Part shown: in pieces, positions 26,981-36,453 of the stretch | Position numbering within the stretch: the stretch's first letter is position 1 | How the letters are laid out: the number at the start of each line of letters is the position of its first letter | Assembly (NCBI RefSeq): GCF_004139715.1 | Contig: NZ_CP035544.1 | Location: forward strand, 2,669,501 to 2,733,500 | DNA length: 64,000 nucleotides | Origin: Muriicola soli | GTDB lineage: Bacteria > Bacteroidota > Bacteroidia > Flavobacteriales > Flavobacteriaceae | Reading direction: 5' to 3' | Position numbers and translations under genes: made by a program | Notes under the pieces: model-generated | Database searches by the model: none | Told to the model about the DNA's origin: nothing | Seen by the model: only the letters and a program-made list of their open reading frames with translations

Positions 26981-28917
26981 ACCAATTGGAACTCCACAGG
27001 AAGCAGGCCCTGAAAGATTTGGAGGACCTTCAATCGGCGAGCCCGGAAAAGCTATTCCGGCAACGACTCGAAACCAATCTGCCGTTGATCGCAGAATTAT
27101 TTTTTTCCCTCTATACAAAGCCCGAACACAAGACATATTTTAAAAAACTTGAAAAGTCTCTCTATAAACTTTTTCAAATAAGATCTGAAGAATTACAACT
27201 ACAGGATCTCAGACTCCTGAAAGAAGGGAATTGGTACCAGTCGAATAGTATAACAGGGATGCAGTTGTATGTAGACCTATTTCACAAAAACCTCAAAGGG
27301 ATCGAGGAAAAGATTCCCTATTTTAAGGAATTGGGCATAAATTTTCTTCACCTTATGCCTATCACCACAAGGCCTGCCGGAGAAAATGATGGCGGATATG
27401 CCGTGAGTAGTTACACCGATATTGATCCTAGATACGGAGATAAAAAATCATTTTTAAAACTTACCTCAAAGCTGCGTGAGAATGGTATTTATCTGATGCT
27501 AGACTTTGTCGTAAACCACACCTCAGACGAATACCCCTGGGCACAAAAGGCGCTAAAGGGAGATAAGGCATATCAGGATTATTACTATATGTTTCCTGAC
27601 CGGCAGATACCCGACGCCTTTGAGGCCAGTTTGCCTGAAGTCTTCCCCACTACTTCCCCCGGCAACTTCACCTACAGGCCAGAAATTTCCCATTGGGTAA
27701 TGACGGTTTTTAATTCGTACCAATGGGATCTGAACTATACCAACCCCCGGGTTTTCCTCGAGATGTTCTCGAATTTGGTTGAGATGATCAATAACGGTGT
27801 TGATGTAGTGCGTTTTGATGCCCTTGCCTTTCTCTGGAAAAAAATAGGAACAAACTCACAAAACCTGCCTGAAGCCCACCAACTCATTTCTCTATTTAGA
27901 ATGTGCCTTCAGGTAGTTGCACCAGGCGTTGTATTTCTGGCCGAAGCTATCGTTGCGCCTCATGATATTGTAAAGTATTTTGGAGAAGGAAAACGGGAAG
28001 GAAATGAATGCGACATTGCTTACAATGCCTCTTTAATGTCACTGCTGTGGAATTCAATTGCAACAAAAAAAACACTACTACTGCAAAAGTCCTTAAAAAA
28101 TGTACCACAAAAACCGAGGTCCTCTACCTGGATAAATTACCTGCGGTGCCACGATGACATCGGACTCGGACTGGATGATGGCTACATCGCTCAATTAGGG
28201 TGGGATCCACGGATGCACAGAAAATTCCTTATCGACTATTACTGTCAGGGCCTGGATTGGAGTCCGGCTGTAGGCTACAGATTCATGGAAAATCCGGCAA
28301 CAGGAGACAGTCGTATCACAGGAAGCTGTGCCTCCCTGCTGGGTCTGGAAAAAGCAGTTCGGAATGAGGATTCAGAAACCCTGCTTATGTCTTTAAAAAA
28401 GATTCTGATGCTTCACGGTATCATTCTCTCCTTTGGAGGGATTCCCATGATCTATGCGGGAGACGAATTAGGCACCCTCAATGACTACTCATATCTGGAT
28501 AATGAACACAAAAAGCAGGACAGTAGGTGGGTGAACAGGCCCAGTCAAAACTGGGAAGCTGTAGCGCAAATCAGTGAGCCGGAAAGGCCTTCCTCTCAAA
28601 TTTTCCTTGGAATACGACATATGATCGCCCTGCGAAAAAAGATCGATGTTTTTAAAGATCAGAACAATCTCATCATCCACGATCCTAATAATCCGCACCT
28701 GTTCGTTTACGAACGAACCGGAACAGAATCTGAAGGAGTGCTTGTCATAGCTAATTTTGACGAGTCGCCCCAGATTCTCGATGCAGGCATACTCTCCAAC
28801 ATAGGATACATCAAAGACGGCAGGTTGCACGATTTGCTCTCGGGGAGAGAATGGGCCCTGATGAGTAGCCTTGTTCAAATTGACCCCTACCAACTATTGT
28901 GGTTGGCAAAAGCCTAA
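26977..28917 (+). CDS. Amylosucrase (GH13 subfamily 4)
   Basis: 646 residues, the usual amylosucrase size, with an N-terminal all-helical domain of about 90 residues before the catalytic barrel. Catalytic residues are visible: nucleophile Asp281 in VVRFDALAF, acid/base Glu323 in LAEAIV, and the transition-state stabiliser Asp393 in RCHDDIG, which is the subfamily's marker motif. It has no signal peptide. The enzyme takes intracellular sucrose and transfers glucose to an alpha-1,4-glucan, freeing fructose for the adjacent fructokinase. Start codon overlaps the kinase stop (ATGA). Sucrose phosphorylase is a less likely reading. Confidence 0.9.
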   Translation: MNQLELHRKQALKDLEDLQSASPEKLFRQRLETNLPLIAELFFSLYTKPEHKTYFKKLEKSLYKLFQIRSEELQLQDLRLLKEGNWYQSNSITGMQLYVDLFHKNLKGIEEKIPYFKELGINFLHLMPITTRPAGENDGGYAVSSYTDIDPRYGDKKSFLKLTSKLRENGIYLMLDFVVNHTSDEYPWAQKALKGDKAYQDYYYMFPDRQIPDAFEASLPEVFPTTSPGNFTYRPEISHWVMTVFNSYQWDLNYTNPRVFLEMFSNLVEMINNGVDVVRFDALAFLWKKIGTNSQNLPEAHQLISLFRMCLQVVAPGVVFLAEAIVAPHDIVKYFGEGKREGNECDIAYNASLMSLLWNSIATKKTLLLQKSLKNVPQKPRSSTWINYLRCHDDIGLGLDDGYIAQLGWDPRMHRKFLIDYYCQGLDWSPAVGYRFMENPATGDSRITGSCASLLGLEKAVRNEDSETLLMSLKKILMLHGIILSFGGIPMIYAGDELGTLNDYSYLDNEHKKQDSRWVNRPSQNWEAVAQISEPERPSSQIFLGIRHMIALRKKIDVFKDQNNLIIHDPNNPHLFVYERTGTESEGVLVIANFDESPQILDAGILSNIGYIKDGRLHDLLSGREWALMSSLVQIDPYQLLWLAKA

Positions 28918-30050
28918 CTGTACCTTACTTTTCTTAGAATTCTCAATGATTCCTTCAGGTTGCTGTAAACGTTTTCATCAAAGGGCTTAATGGTGTTCTT
29001 CAGGATTTCCATTTGATCTTTTGCTTCTTCAAACCCGTTTAGATAACAAAGTAAATACGTAGCTGGAGCCAGTGTCAGATCTGCCTTATCTGCCTTGGAG
29101 AGCTTGAGGTTCTTCTGCAGTTTTTGCAAAAGCGCATTGTTGGTGTTGTATATGTGAAATAGTGTCTTGCGGTCGTATTGCGGAGGTTTGAAAATCAGTT
29201 CACTTACGATCTGGTAAGTACCATTGTCGTTAAATGTAATCCCTACCTCTTCCAGGGGATAATATCGCTGCTCACGGCCGAGTCCTAATTGCACGTATTC
29301 AGTAATGGCAAAGGTGTCATCTGAGATATCGATGGATATTTCATCCAAAGCGGAATAAAAGAGTTTTACCTGTTCGTTGATCAGCTCAATATCGACTCGC
29401 GAATAATACGTCTTCTCTTTGATCGTCTTTTTGTTCCCCGCCCAGCAAATCACAAACTGTTCCTTAAAAACTTTGTAGCTGCTGCTCAGATCTTTATGTC
29501 TGTGATTGATAAAATCAATTACCCCGTCAAGGGTGAGTTCAATATTGTTGCGGGCATGTTGCTCGATGGTAGCGACAATCTCCGAATTGAGATCTTTTAA
29601 TTCAATATCAAAAGCTTTAGGCATGCTGATGCTCCCGTCTCTGAAGAACACAGCACCGCCGTAATATTTCCAGATGTTCTTTCTCAGGGCACAGACCTTG
29701 CCATTCGATTTAATGGTGACCAGGCCCACAACCTTGCCTTCGGGCAAATGGGGAAATGGAATATTTTCATAGGAAATCAACGGAGGATTATCCAGATAAG
29801 CGTTAACCAGGTTCTGAATTTTACTGTCGTCAAAGAAGTCGACCCCAACAATTTTGTTGTCCTCGTCTTCCACTCCGATGACAATAAAGGAATTGTTTAT
29901 GGGATTGCTATTGGCCAGGGCGCAAACGTGCTTTAGGAATTTGGCCTTTCCCTCTTTCTGGCCGATATTAATAATGCGCTTTTTATCATAAAAACTATTC
30001 TCGTCATTATGGGCCAGGAGATTCTTGACCAAAAGGCGTTTGTTAATCAT
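28914..30050 (-). CDS. AlbA_2 (Schlafen-like) domain protein
   Basis: 378 residues. The N-terminal half (about 15-145) carries an AlbA_2/divergent AAA-like domain: DENSFYDKKRIIN, then AKFLKHVCALANSNP and FIVIGVEDED, the standard motif set. The rest is a helical C-terminal region without a named domain. Such proteins are often annotated as ATP-binding or putative regulators and are found in defence and regulatory settings, but the role here is unknown. It shares a four-base overlap with the amylosucrase gene tail to tail and an overlap with the SDR gene upstream. Confidence 0.75.
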   Translation of the reverse strand: MINKRLLVKNLLAHNDENSFYDKKRIINIGQKEGKAKFLKHVCALANSNPINNSFIVIGVEDEDNKIVGVDFFDDSKIQNLVNAYLDNPPLISYENIPFPHLPEGKVVGLVTIKSNGKVCALRKNIWKYYGGAVFFRDGSISMPKAFDIELKDLNSEIVATIEQHARNNIELTLDGVIDFINHRHKDLSSSYKVFKEQFVICWAGNKKTIKEKTYYSRVDIELINEQVKLFYSALDEISIDISDDTFAITEYVQLGLGREQRYYPLEEVGITFNDNGTYQIVSELIFKPPQYDRKTLFHIYNTNNALLQKLQKNLKLSKADKADLTLAPATYLLCYLNGFEEAKDQMEILKNTIKPFDENVYSNLKESLRILRKVRYS

Positions 30051-30811
30051 CCTTTCTTCTTCACAATTGTGCTACTTGCCTGCGCCGTTGGCATCACCAC
30101 AAGATCAGCGATGTTTACGTGATAAGGCCTGGTAATTACAAAGTGAATGATGTCTGCAATATCTTCGGCTTTCAGGGGTTGATATCCCTGGTAAACCTTC
30201 TTCGCTTTTTCCTCGTCACCTTTAAATCGTACTTCACTGAATTCCGTTTCTACGAGCCCGGGATTTACCGCCCCCACCCGTATTCCGTATTCATTTAGGT
30301 CGAGTCTCATCCCCTGGTTGATAGCATCTACGGCGTGTTTGCTGGCGCAATACACATTCCCCCGGGGATATACTTCTTTCCCCGCCGTAGATCCAATATT
30401 GATAATATGTCCGCTTTTTTGCCGGATCATCCCGGGCAGGATAGCTTTAGAAACATAAAGCAACCCCTTGACATTGATATCGATCATCGCGTCCCAGTCG
30501 GCCAGATCTCCCGACTGAATTGGATCTAAACCATGGGCATTGCCCGCGTTGTTTACCAGGATATCGATAGAAGTAAAATCCTTGGGCAGAGATTGCATTG
30601 CATCTTCAATAGCTTCCTTATCCCTTACGTCAAAATTCAGGGTATGCACCTTTGCCATAGACTGTAGCGAGCTTTGCAGGGCGTCTAGTTTTGACTGCCT
30701 CCTCCCACAGAGCACCAAATTAATACCGTTGGAGGCAAAAAGTTCTGCCGTGGCTTTACCAATACCACTGGTAGCTCCCGTAATAAAAGCTGTTTTTTGT
30801 TTTTCGTTCAT
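30047..30811 (-). CDS. Short-chain dehydrogenase/reductase (SDR), YdfG-like
   Basis: 254 residues from ATG 30811. The cofactor motif GATSGIG is at residues 10-16, NNAG near 85, the catalytic Ser in IINIGSTAG near 139, and Y-C-A-S-K (Tyr152, Lys156) complete the classical SDR signature. The group resembles the 3-hydroxy acid/serine dehydrogenase YdfG family. A 22-residue upstream extension beginning MKIGLSCS is poor in family features, so the internal ATG is used. Its stop overlaps the AlbA_2 start by four bases (ATGA), so the two are co-translated. Confidence 0.87.
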   Translation of the reverse strand: MNEKQKTAFITGATSGIGKATAELFASNGINLVLCGRRQSKLDALQSSLQSMAKVHTLNFDVRDKEAIEDAMQSLPKDFTSIDILVNNAGNAHGLDPIQSGDLADWDAMIDINVKGLLYVSKAILPGMIRQKSGHIINIGSTAGKEVYPRGNVYCASKHAVDAINQGMRLDLNEYGIRVGAVNPGLVETEFSEVRFKGDEEKAKKVYQGYQPLKAEDIADIIHFVITRPYHVNIADLVVMPTAQASSTIVKKKG

Positions 30812-30824
30812 AGTGTCAAATTTT

Positions 30825-31700
30825 TTAGGGAACCTCATGACCTTGTGAGGCCTGGAGCAGGATAAACCAATCTTCAAGTTCCAGGTTTAATTCAGCTGCC
30901 TTTATCGAATCTGCGAGCCTGGAAGCATTAGAGGTCCCTACCACAGGATGAATACCTGCCGGATGTGTCATCAACCAAGCCAGGATAAGCTGGTCTTCGC
31001 TTGCGTTGTACTTCTCTTTCATGGGAGTAAGTGCCTCCTTAATTCTTTTTGTTCTTTCATTGTCTTCTCGAAAATAGGACCCGAGGGGAGACCAGGCCAT
31101 TGATAGTCTTCCGTTCGCAATGCAATCATCGAGGGTTCCGTCGTACATCACGCCTTCGGCAGTAAGTGAACACTCTACCTGATTGGCCTGCACGGGAATT
31201 GCAGTCTCTAGCATCGCAATTTGCGAGGGCGTAAAATTGGAAACACCAAAAGACCTGATCTTTCCGCTGCTTAAAAGATGATCTATTGCCTTTGCAATAG
31301 GTTCCGGGTCCAACAATGGACTGGGGCGATGCAGCAGGAATAGATCAAGGTATTCTGTACAAAGCTTTTCCAGGGAGCGCTCGGCAGACCAGATGATGTA
31401 ATCTGAAGAATAATTATAATGCTTTACCTTATTATCTCTTGCTTCGCAGATATACTGTATTCCGCATTTTGAAACGAGTTGGATTTCTTTCCGGGATATT
31501 GCACTTTCAGCTAAGGCATTACCAAATTCTTCCTCATTGCCGTAGCCGCCGTAGATATCGGCGTGATCAAATGTAGTGATCCCCGTTTCAAGACAGTGGT
31601 TCATCAAAGAGATCATTTCGCTTTTCGAAAGTCTTTTTCCCCATGATCCCCATGTCATAGTTCCGGCGATGATTCGGGACAATTTTATTGCTGATTTCAT
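30825..31700 (-). CDS. Aldo/keto reductase
   Basis: 291 residues from ATG 31700. The AKR catalytic tetrad is visible: Asp and Tyr in TTFDHADIYGGYG near residue 46, Lys in LVSKCG near 82, and His in FLLHRPSP near 118. The NADPH-binding segment includes GVSNFTPSQI near 152. It reduces aldehydes or ketones; the closest look is the YdhF-type group. It is 13 bases upstream of the SDR gene and likely in its transcript. The longer frame from 31784 adds 28 residues outside the fold. Confidence 0.88.
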   Translation of the reverse strand: MKSAIKLSRIIAGTMTWGSWGKRLSKSEMISLMNHCLETGITTFDHADIYGGYGNEEEFGNALAESAISRKEIQLVSKCGIQYICEARDNKVKHYNYSSDYIIWSAERSLEKLCTEYLDLFLLHRPSPLLDPEPIAKAIDHLLSSGKIRSFGVSNFTPSQIAMLETAIPVQANQVECSLTAEGVMYDGTLDDCIANGRLSMAWSPLGSYFREDNERTKRIKEALTPMKEKYNASEDQLILAWLMTHPAGIHPVVGTSNASRLADSIKAAELNLELEDWFILLQASQGHEVP

Positions 31701-31856
31701 AAGTGATGAAATTACTAAAAATCCCTTAAATACTTCATAAAACTTAGGGTTCCCGAAATTTTTTAACCAATCGTTAACAGGCATTGAATGAATAAATTTT
31801 CAATTTGCATAGTCCTTAAACTAAGTTATTGAAAGACAATTACTAAAAGACAATTT

Positions 31857-32857
31857 ATGGATGATAAAAACACAGTAGATATAAGTGCAGTAAATGAGAA
31901 AATAGCTCAGGAAAGTGCCTTTATTGACCTGTTAATGATGGAGATGAACAAGGTCATCGTTGGACAAAAGCATATGACCGAACGCTTATTGATTGGTCTT
32001 TTGGGACAAGGTCATATTTTGCTTGAAGGGGTACCCGGACTGGCAAAGACCCTGGCGATCAATACTCTGGCAAAGGCCGTTAAAGGTAGTTTTAGCAGGG
32101 TACAGTTTACCCCTGACCTTCTTCCGGCTGATGTGGTGGGAACGCTCATTTACAATATGAAGGAAAGTGACTTCTCCATTAAAAAAGGTCCCATTTTTGC
32201 CAATTTTGTTTTAGCTGATGAGATCAACAGAGCACCTGCAAAAGTTCAGTCGGCTTTGCTTGAAGCCATGCAGGAACGGCAGGTAACTATCGGGGACGAA
32301 ACTTTTAAGCTGGATGCTCCGTTCCTGGTGATGGCAACTCAGAACCCCATTGAGCAGGAAGGTACTTATCCACTTCCTGAAGCCCAGATAGACCGATTTA
32401 TGCTCAAGACGGTAATCGATTATCCGAAAATGACCGAAGAACAGTTGATCATCCGACAGAATCTGAACGGCGCATATGAGACAGTAAAACCTGTGGTTAG
32501 CCTCAAACAAATCCTGAGTGCCCAAAAGGCAGTCAGAGAAGTGTACATGGACGAAAAAATTGAAAAGTATATCCTGGATTTGGTGTTTGCCACCCGATAC
32601 CCGGAAAAATACAACTTGGAGAGTCTTAAACCTCTGATAAGTTTTGGAGCATCCCCCGAGGGAGTATCAACATGGCCATAGCAGCCAAGTGTTACGCCTT
32701 TATAAAACGAAGGGGTTATGTGGTTCCGGAAGACGTAAGGGCGGTAATCCATGATGTCCTCAGACACAGGGTTGGGATTACATATGAAGCGGAAGCCGAA
32801 AGCATTACATCTGAAGAAATCATCAACCGCGTTGTTAACGAGATTGAGGTACCCTAG
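31857..32857 (+). pseudogene. MoxR-family AAA+ ATPase, frameshifted by one missing base
   Basis: Two frames make one 333-residue MoxR protein. The first (31857 to a stop at 32681) has Walker A EGVPGLAKT, Walker B LADEINRA and the sensor region ATQNPIEQEGTYPLPEAQ. The second frame, from about 32658, continues as NMAIAAKCYAFIKRRGYV through a normal C terminus at 32857. Restoring one C in the CCCCC run at 32653-32657 gives GASPRGSIN and fuses the frames. MoxR ATPases act as chaperones that mature VWA-domain proteins; here the targets would be BatA and BatB. A sequencing error is the best explanation. Confidence 0.88.
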
Positions 32858-32921
32858 AAAGTTCAAGGTTTTAATCCCGTTCAAATCTGCCTTTTGAACC
32901 CTGTTGCTTAAACTTGAACCC

Positions 32922-33788
32922 ATGGACACAAAGGAATTACTAAAAAAAGTTCGCAAAATTGAAATCAAAACCCGTCGGCTGTCCGACCACATCTTTGGGG
33001 GAGAATACCACTCTACCTTCAAAGGACGGGGAATGACCTTTAGCGAGGTAAGACAGTATCAGTTTGGGGATGATGTTCGTTCAATCGACTGGAATGTCAC
33101 TGCCCGCTATAACGAACCTTATGTCAAAGTCTTTGAAGAAGAAAGGGAACTTACCCTTATGCTCCTTATTGATATCAGTGGTTCTGAGCATTTTGGTACG
33201 GTAAACCAATTTAAAAAGGACGTCATCACAGAAATATCTGCTACCCTGGCTTTTTCGGCCCTTCAAAACAATGACAAGGTAGGAATGATCATGTTCTCAG
33301 ACGAGGTTGAGCTTTTTATCCCACCGAAAAAAGGAAAGAGCCATGTATTGAGAATCATTCGGGAACTACTGGAATTTAAACCAAAAAGTAAAAAAACGGA
33401 CCTGGTTGAGGCTTTGAAGTACCTCTCCAATGTCATGAAAAAAAGGGCGATCATTTTTGTCTTGTCCGACTTCATGATGGACGAATACGAGAATACACTG
33501 AGAATTGTAGGAAATAAACACGATGTTACCGGTATAAGGGTTTACGATCCCAAGGAGGAAGAAATAATCAATCTCGGTATGGTACAAATGGAGGATGCAG
33601 AGACCGGAGAAGTACATCTGGTGAATACCTCATCCAAAAAGGTAAGACTGTCCTACCAAAAATATTATCGGGAGCGGGTAGATTACTTTAAGAATGTCTT
33701 TACGAAATCGGGTGCAGGCATGTTACAATGCAGGGTAGACGAGAGTTATGTAAAAAAACTATTAGGCTATTTCAAGCAAAGGGCTTAA
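32922..33788 (+). CDS. DUF58 domain protein (VWA-like), Bat operon
   Basis: 288 residues from ATG 32922. The DUF58 motif GMTFSEVRQYQFGDDVRSID near residue 40 is clear, followed by a von Willebrand factor A-like domain with IDISGSEHFG near residue 88. Members are thought to link the MoxR ATPase to the VWA proteins. It is 64 bp after moxR and two bases before the BatD-like gene, all in the same direction. A TTG six codons earlier was not chosen because it adds no domain. Confidence 0.85.
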   Translation: MDTKELLKKVRKIEIKTRRLSDHIFGGEYHSTFKGRGMTFSEVRQYQFGDDVRSIDWNVTARYNEPYVKVFEEERELTLMLLIDISGSEHFGTVNQFKKDVITEISATLAFSALQNNDKVGMIMFSDEVELFIPPKKGKSHVLRIIRELLEFKPKSKKTDLVEALKYLSNVMKKRAIIFVLSDFMMDEYENTLRIVGNKHDVTGIRVYDPKEEEIINLGMVQMEDAETGEVHLVNTSSKKVRLSYQKYYRERVDYFKNVFTKSGAGMLQCRVDESYVKKLLGYFKQRA

Positions 33789-33789
33789 G

Positions 33790-35448
33790 ATGAAGCTAGA
33801 GAGAAAACATACTAAGGTACTAATCCCTCTTTCCAAAACTTGGGGGTGGGTCTTATTCCTGTTCCTCAACTTTGCCTTTGTCAGTTCTGCTCAACAGAGT
33901 CCAACAGTAAGGTCAGCAGTAGATACTACCATTATAAAAATAGGAGAGCAAATCAATTTCATGGTCTCAGTGGAGGCGGATACCACGGCACAGGTTCTTT
34001 TCCCTGAGGGACAGACCTTTTCACCTTTGGAAACCGTTGAAGCTTTTAAAACGGATACGACCCGCAAAGCGGATCGGATGACGCTTCAAAAAATATACGC
34101 CTTAACCCAATTTGATTCAGGATCATATCTCCTGCCTGCTCAAAGGATAGAAATTGATGGTAAGGGATACTTTACGGATTCCCTTCTGGTGTCGGTTTCC
34201 ACGATTGAAGTAGATACTGTAAGTAAGGAATTCTATGATATTAAACCCCTGATTTCAGTTGAAAAGAACCAGGCAAGCCTTCCCTTTTACTTCTGGGTAA
34301 TCTTGGGAACTCTTTTACTAGTGGGAATCATCCTGTGGTATATTTTCCGACGCAAACCCTTAAGTGAAGAGGAACAAATAGCCTTACTCCCTCCCTATGA
34401 CAGGGCCTTACAGGAATTGAAAAAACTTGAAAAGTCAAAATACCTTATTCAAGAAGAGTACAAAAAATATTATTCTGAATTGACGGATATCGTCAGGTCT
34501 TACCTCGAGGAGGACGTACATATTTCAGCCCTTGAAAGTACTACCGATCAGCTAATAACGAAGCTGGAGTTGATGAAAGATGCGGGGGAATTAAAAATTG
34601 ACGACGAAACGATTCAGCAGTTTAAGCAAATCCTCTACACAGCAGACCTGGTGAAATTTGCCCGCTCTAAACCAGAAACTTCAAAGGCAGAGGAAGACAG
34701 AAAGTCTATTGAACATATTGTAATTAAGACCAAAGAAGCCATCCCTGAGCCTACGGAAGAGGAATTGATGGAACAGGCAGCCTATAAGGAAGCCATGCGC
34801 AAAAAAGCGTTAAAAAAACGAAGGATACAAGCAGGGCTGGCAACAGCAGCCGTAATAGTGATAGGTCTTATCGCTACAGTCTTTTACTACGGAATTGACA
34901 ATGTCAGGAACTCGTTGATCTATCAACCCTCAAAAAATCTACTCGAAGGCGAATGGGTAGCCAGTTCATATGGTTATCCTCCCATTGATTTGACTGCTCC
35001 GGACGTATTGCTCAGGCAAGAAGTGGAACTCACTACTGAAGAGATGAATGCGGTAAGGGATAAACAGGTTTTTTCATTTTACAATCCCGATAATCTACTG
35101 TGGGTAGGAACCTCTTCTGTAATATTGGCCGAACCCACGGAACCCGATTACCAAAAAAGCATAGACCGGGTCCTTAAAGACCTGGCTGATAAAGGTGCCC
35201 GAAACATCATCACAAAGCAAGAAGAATTCAGCTCCGCCTCAGGGGTGCCCGGGGTAAAAGTTTATGGTAGTGCCTCTTTTCCTGGAGAAAGCGAGGGTGA
35301 CAGGGTCAAGGGAAAATATGCGATCATCCTTTTTGGAGGTAAAGGATTCCAACAACAGGTCGTCCTTTCATGGGTAGAAGGTGATCCCTATGCCGAACAA
35401 ATCATTGATAGAATAATAAATTCAATTGACGTAAAAACTCAGGTTTAA
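33790..35448 (+). CDS. BatD-like membrane protein, Bat operon
   Basis: 552 residues. There is a signal peptide ending near SSA-Q, a periplasmic beta-rich domain (about 36-165), a transmembrane helix near 170 (FYFWVILGTLLLVGIILWYIF), a cytoplasmic helical region rich in Lys and Glu, and a second transmembrane helix near 355. It is placed between DUF58 and BatA as in other Bacteroidota Bat operons and resembles BatD in organisation, so it is probably a structural partner. The C-terminal domain of about 170 residues is not one I recognise. Confidence 0.7.
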   Translation: MKLERKHTKVLIPLSKTWGWVLFLFLNFAFVSSAQQSPTVRSAVDTTIIKIGEQINFMVSVEADTTAQVLFPEGQTFSPLETVEAFKTDTTRKADRMTLQKIYALTQFDSGSYLLPAQRIEIDGKGYFTDSLLVSVSTIEVDTVSKEFYDIKPLISVEKNQASLPFYFWVILGTLLLVGIILWYIFRRKPLSEEEQIALLPPYDRALQELKKLEKSKYLIQEEYKKYYSELTDIVRSYLEEDVHISALESTTDQLITKLELMKDAGELKIDDETIQQFKQILYTADLVKFARSKPETSKAEEDRKSIEHIVIKTKEAIPEPTEEELMEQAAYKEAMRKKALKKRRIQAGLATAAVIVIGLIATVFYYGIDNVRNSLIYQPSKNLLEGEWVASSYGYPPIDLTAPDVLLRQEVELTTEEMNAVRDKQVFSFYNPDNLLWVGTSSVILAEPTEPDYQKSIDRVLKDLADKGARNIITKQEEFSSASGVPGVKVYGSASFPGESEGDRVKGKYAIILFGGKGFQQQVVLSWVEGDPYAEQIIDRIINSIDVKTQV

Positions 35449-35451
35449 AAG

Positions 35452-36450
35452 ATGTTTGAAAATATTCAGTTTGCGAATCCACAATTCTTCTGGTTGCTCC
35501 TCGGGCTTCCTCTGGCTGTATTGTGGTATGTCATCAAACGAAAAGATCAAACAGCTACTCTTAGAATTCCAAGTATAAAAGGATTTCCAAAAAATGATAT
35601 TTTGGCTAAACTGCGACCAGTCTTATTTGCTTTCAGACTCCTCGCCCTGGCTTGTATTATCACAGCCATGGCCCGGCCACAGATACGGGAAGTTTCAACC
35701 CGTACCAAAACTACTCAGGGGATCGATATTGTGATGGCCATAGATGTTTCATCAAGCATGCTGGCCAGGGACCTTCGTCCTAACCGACTGGCAGCCTTGA
35801 AAGAAGTGGCTTCAAATTTTATCAAAGAACGCCCTAACGACAGAATAGGCCTGGTAGCCTATGCGGGGGAAAGTTATACTAAAACTCCCATTACCAGTGA
35901 TAAGAGCATTGTGCTTAACGCTCTTAAGGAGATCACCTATGGGCAGTTGGCAGACGGAACAGCGATTGGTATGGGCCTTGCTACTTCTGTAAACCGATTA
36001 AAAAACAGTAAGGCCATCAGCAAGGTCATTATCCTGCTCACAGATGGGGTAAATAACTCCGGTTTTATTGAGCCTGAAACTGCAGCAAATCTCGCCGTAG
36101 AATTTGGGATTAAGACATATACCATAGGTCTGGGCACAAATGGAAATGCGCTTTCGCCAATTGCTTATAACGCTGATGGATCTTTTCGATACGGGATGCG
36201 ACAAGTTGAAATCGATGAGGATCTTCTAAAGCAAATTGCCAAGGTTACGGGAGGACAATATTTCCGTGCCACCAATAACCAGAAACTGGAAGCTATTTAC
36301 GACGAGATAAACAAACTGGAAAAAACCGAAGTAGAAGAATTTAAATACTACAACAACGAAGAGAAATTCAGGCCCTGGGCTATTCTTGCCGGAATATTGT
36401 TGATTTCCGAATGGATACTTAGGACAACCTTATTTAAAAGTTTTGTTTAA
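35452..36450 (+). CDS. batA: BatA, VWA-domain inner-membrane protein
   Basis: 332 residues. Two N-terminal helices (about 12-28 and 55-75) precede a von Willebrand factor A domain whose MIDAS motif D-x-S-x-S is intact as IDVSSSM (Asp98, Ser100, Ser102), with further ligands in SYTKTP and TDGVNN. A last helix ends the protein. Bat proteins were named for aerotolerance in Bacteroides fragilis; the molecular role in envelope stress is unresolved. Four bases after the BatD-like gene and three before batB. Confidence 0.9.
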   Translation: MFENIQFANPQFFWLLLGLPLAVLWYVIKRKDQTATLRIPSIKGFPKNDILAKLRPVLFAFRLLALACIITAMARPQIREVSTRTKTTQGIDIVMAIDVSSSMLARDLRPNRLAALKEVASNFIKERPNDRIGLVAYAGESYTKTPITSDKSIVLNALKEITYGQLADGTAIGMGLATSVNRLKNSKAISKVIILLTDGVNNSGFIEPETAANLAVEFGIKTYTIGLGTNGNALSPIAYNADGSFRYGMRQVEIDEDLLKQIAKVTGGQYFRATNNQKLEAIYDEINKLEKTEVEEFKYYNNEEKFRPWAILAGILLISEWILRTTLFKSFV

Positions 36451-36453
36451 CCC

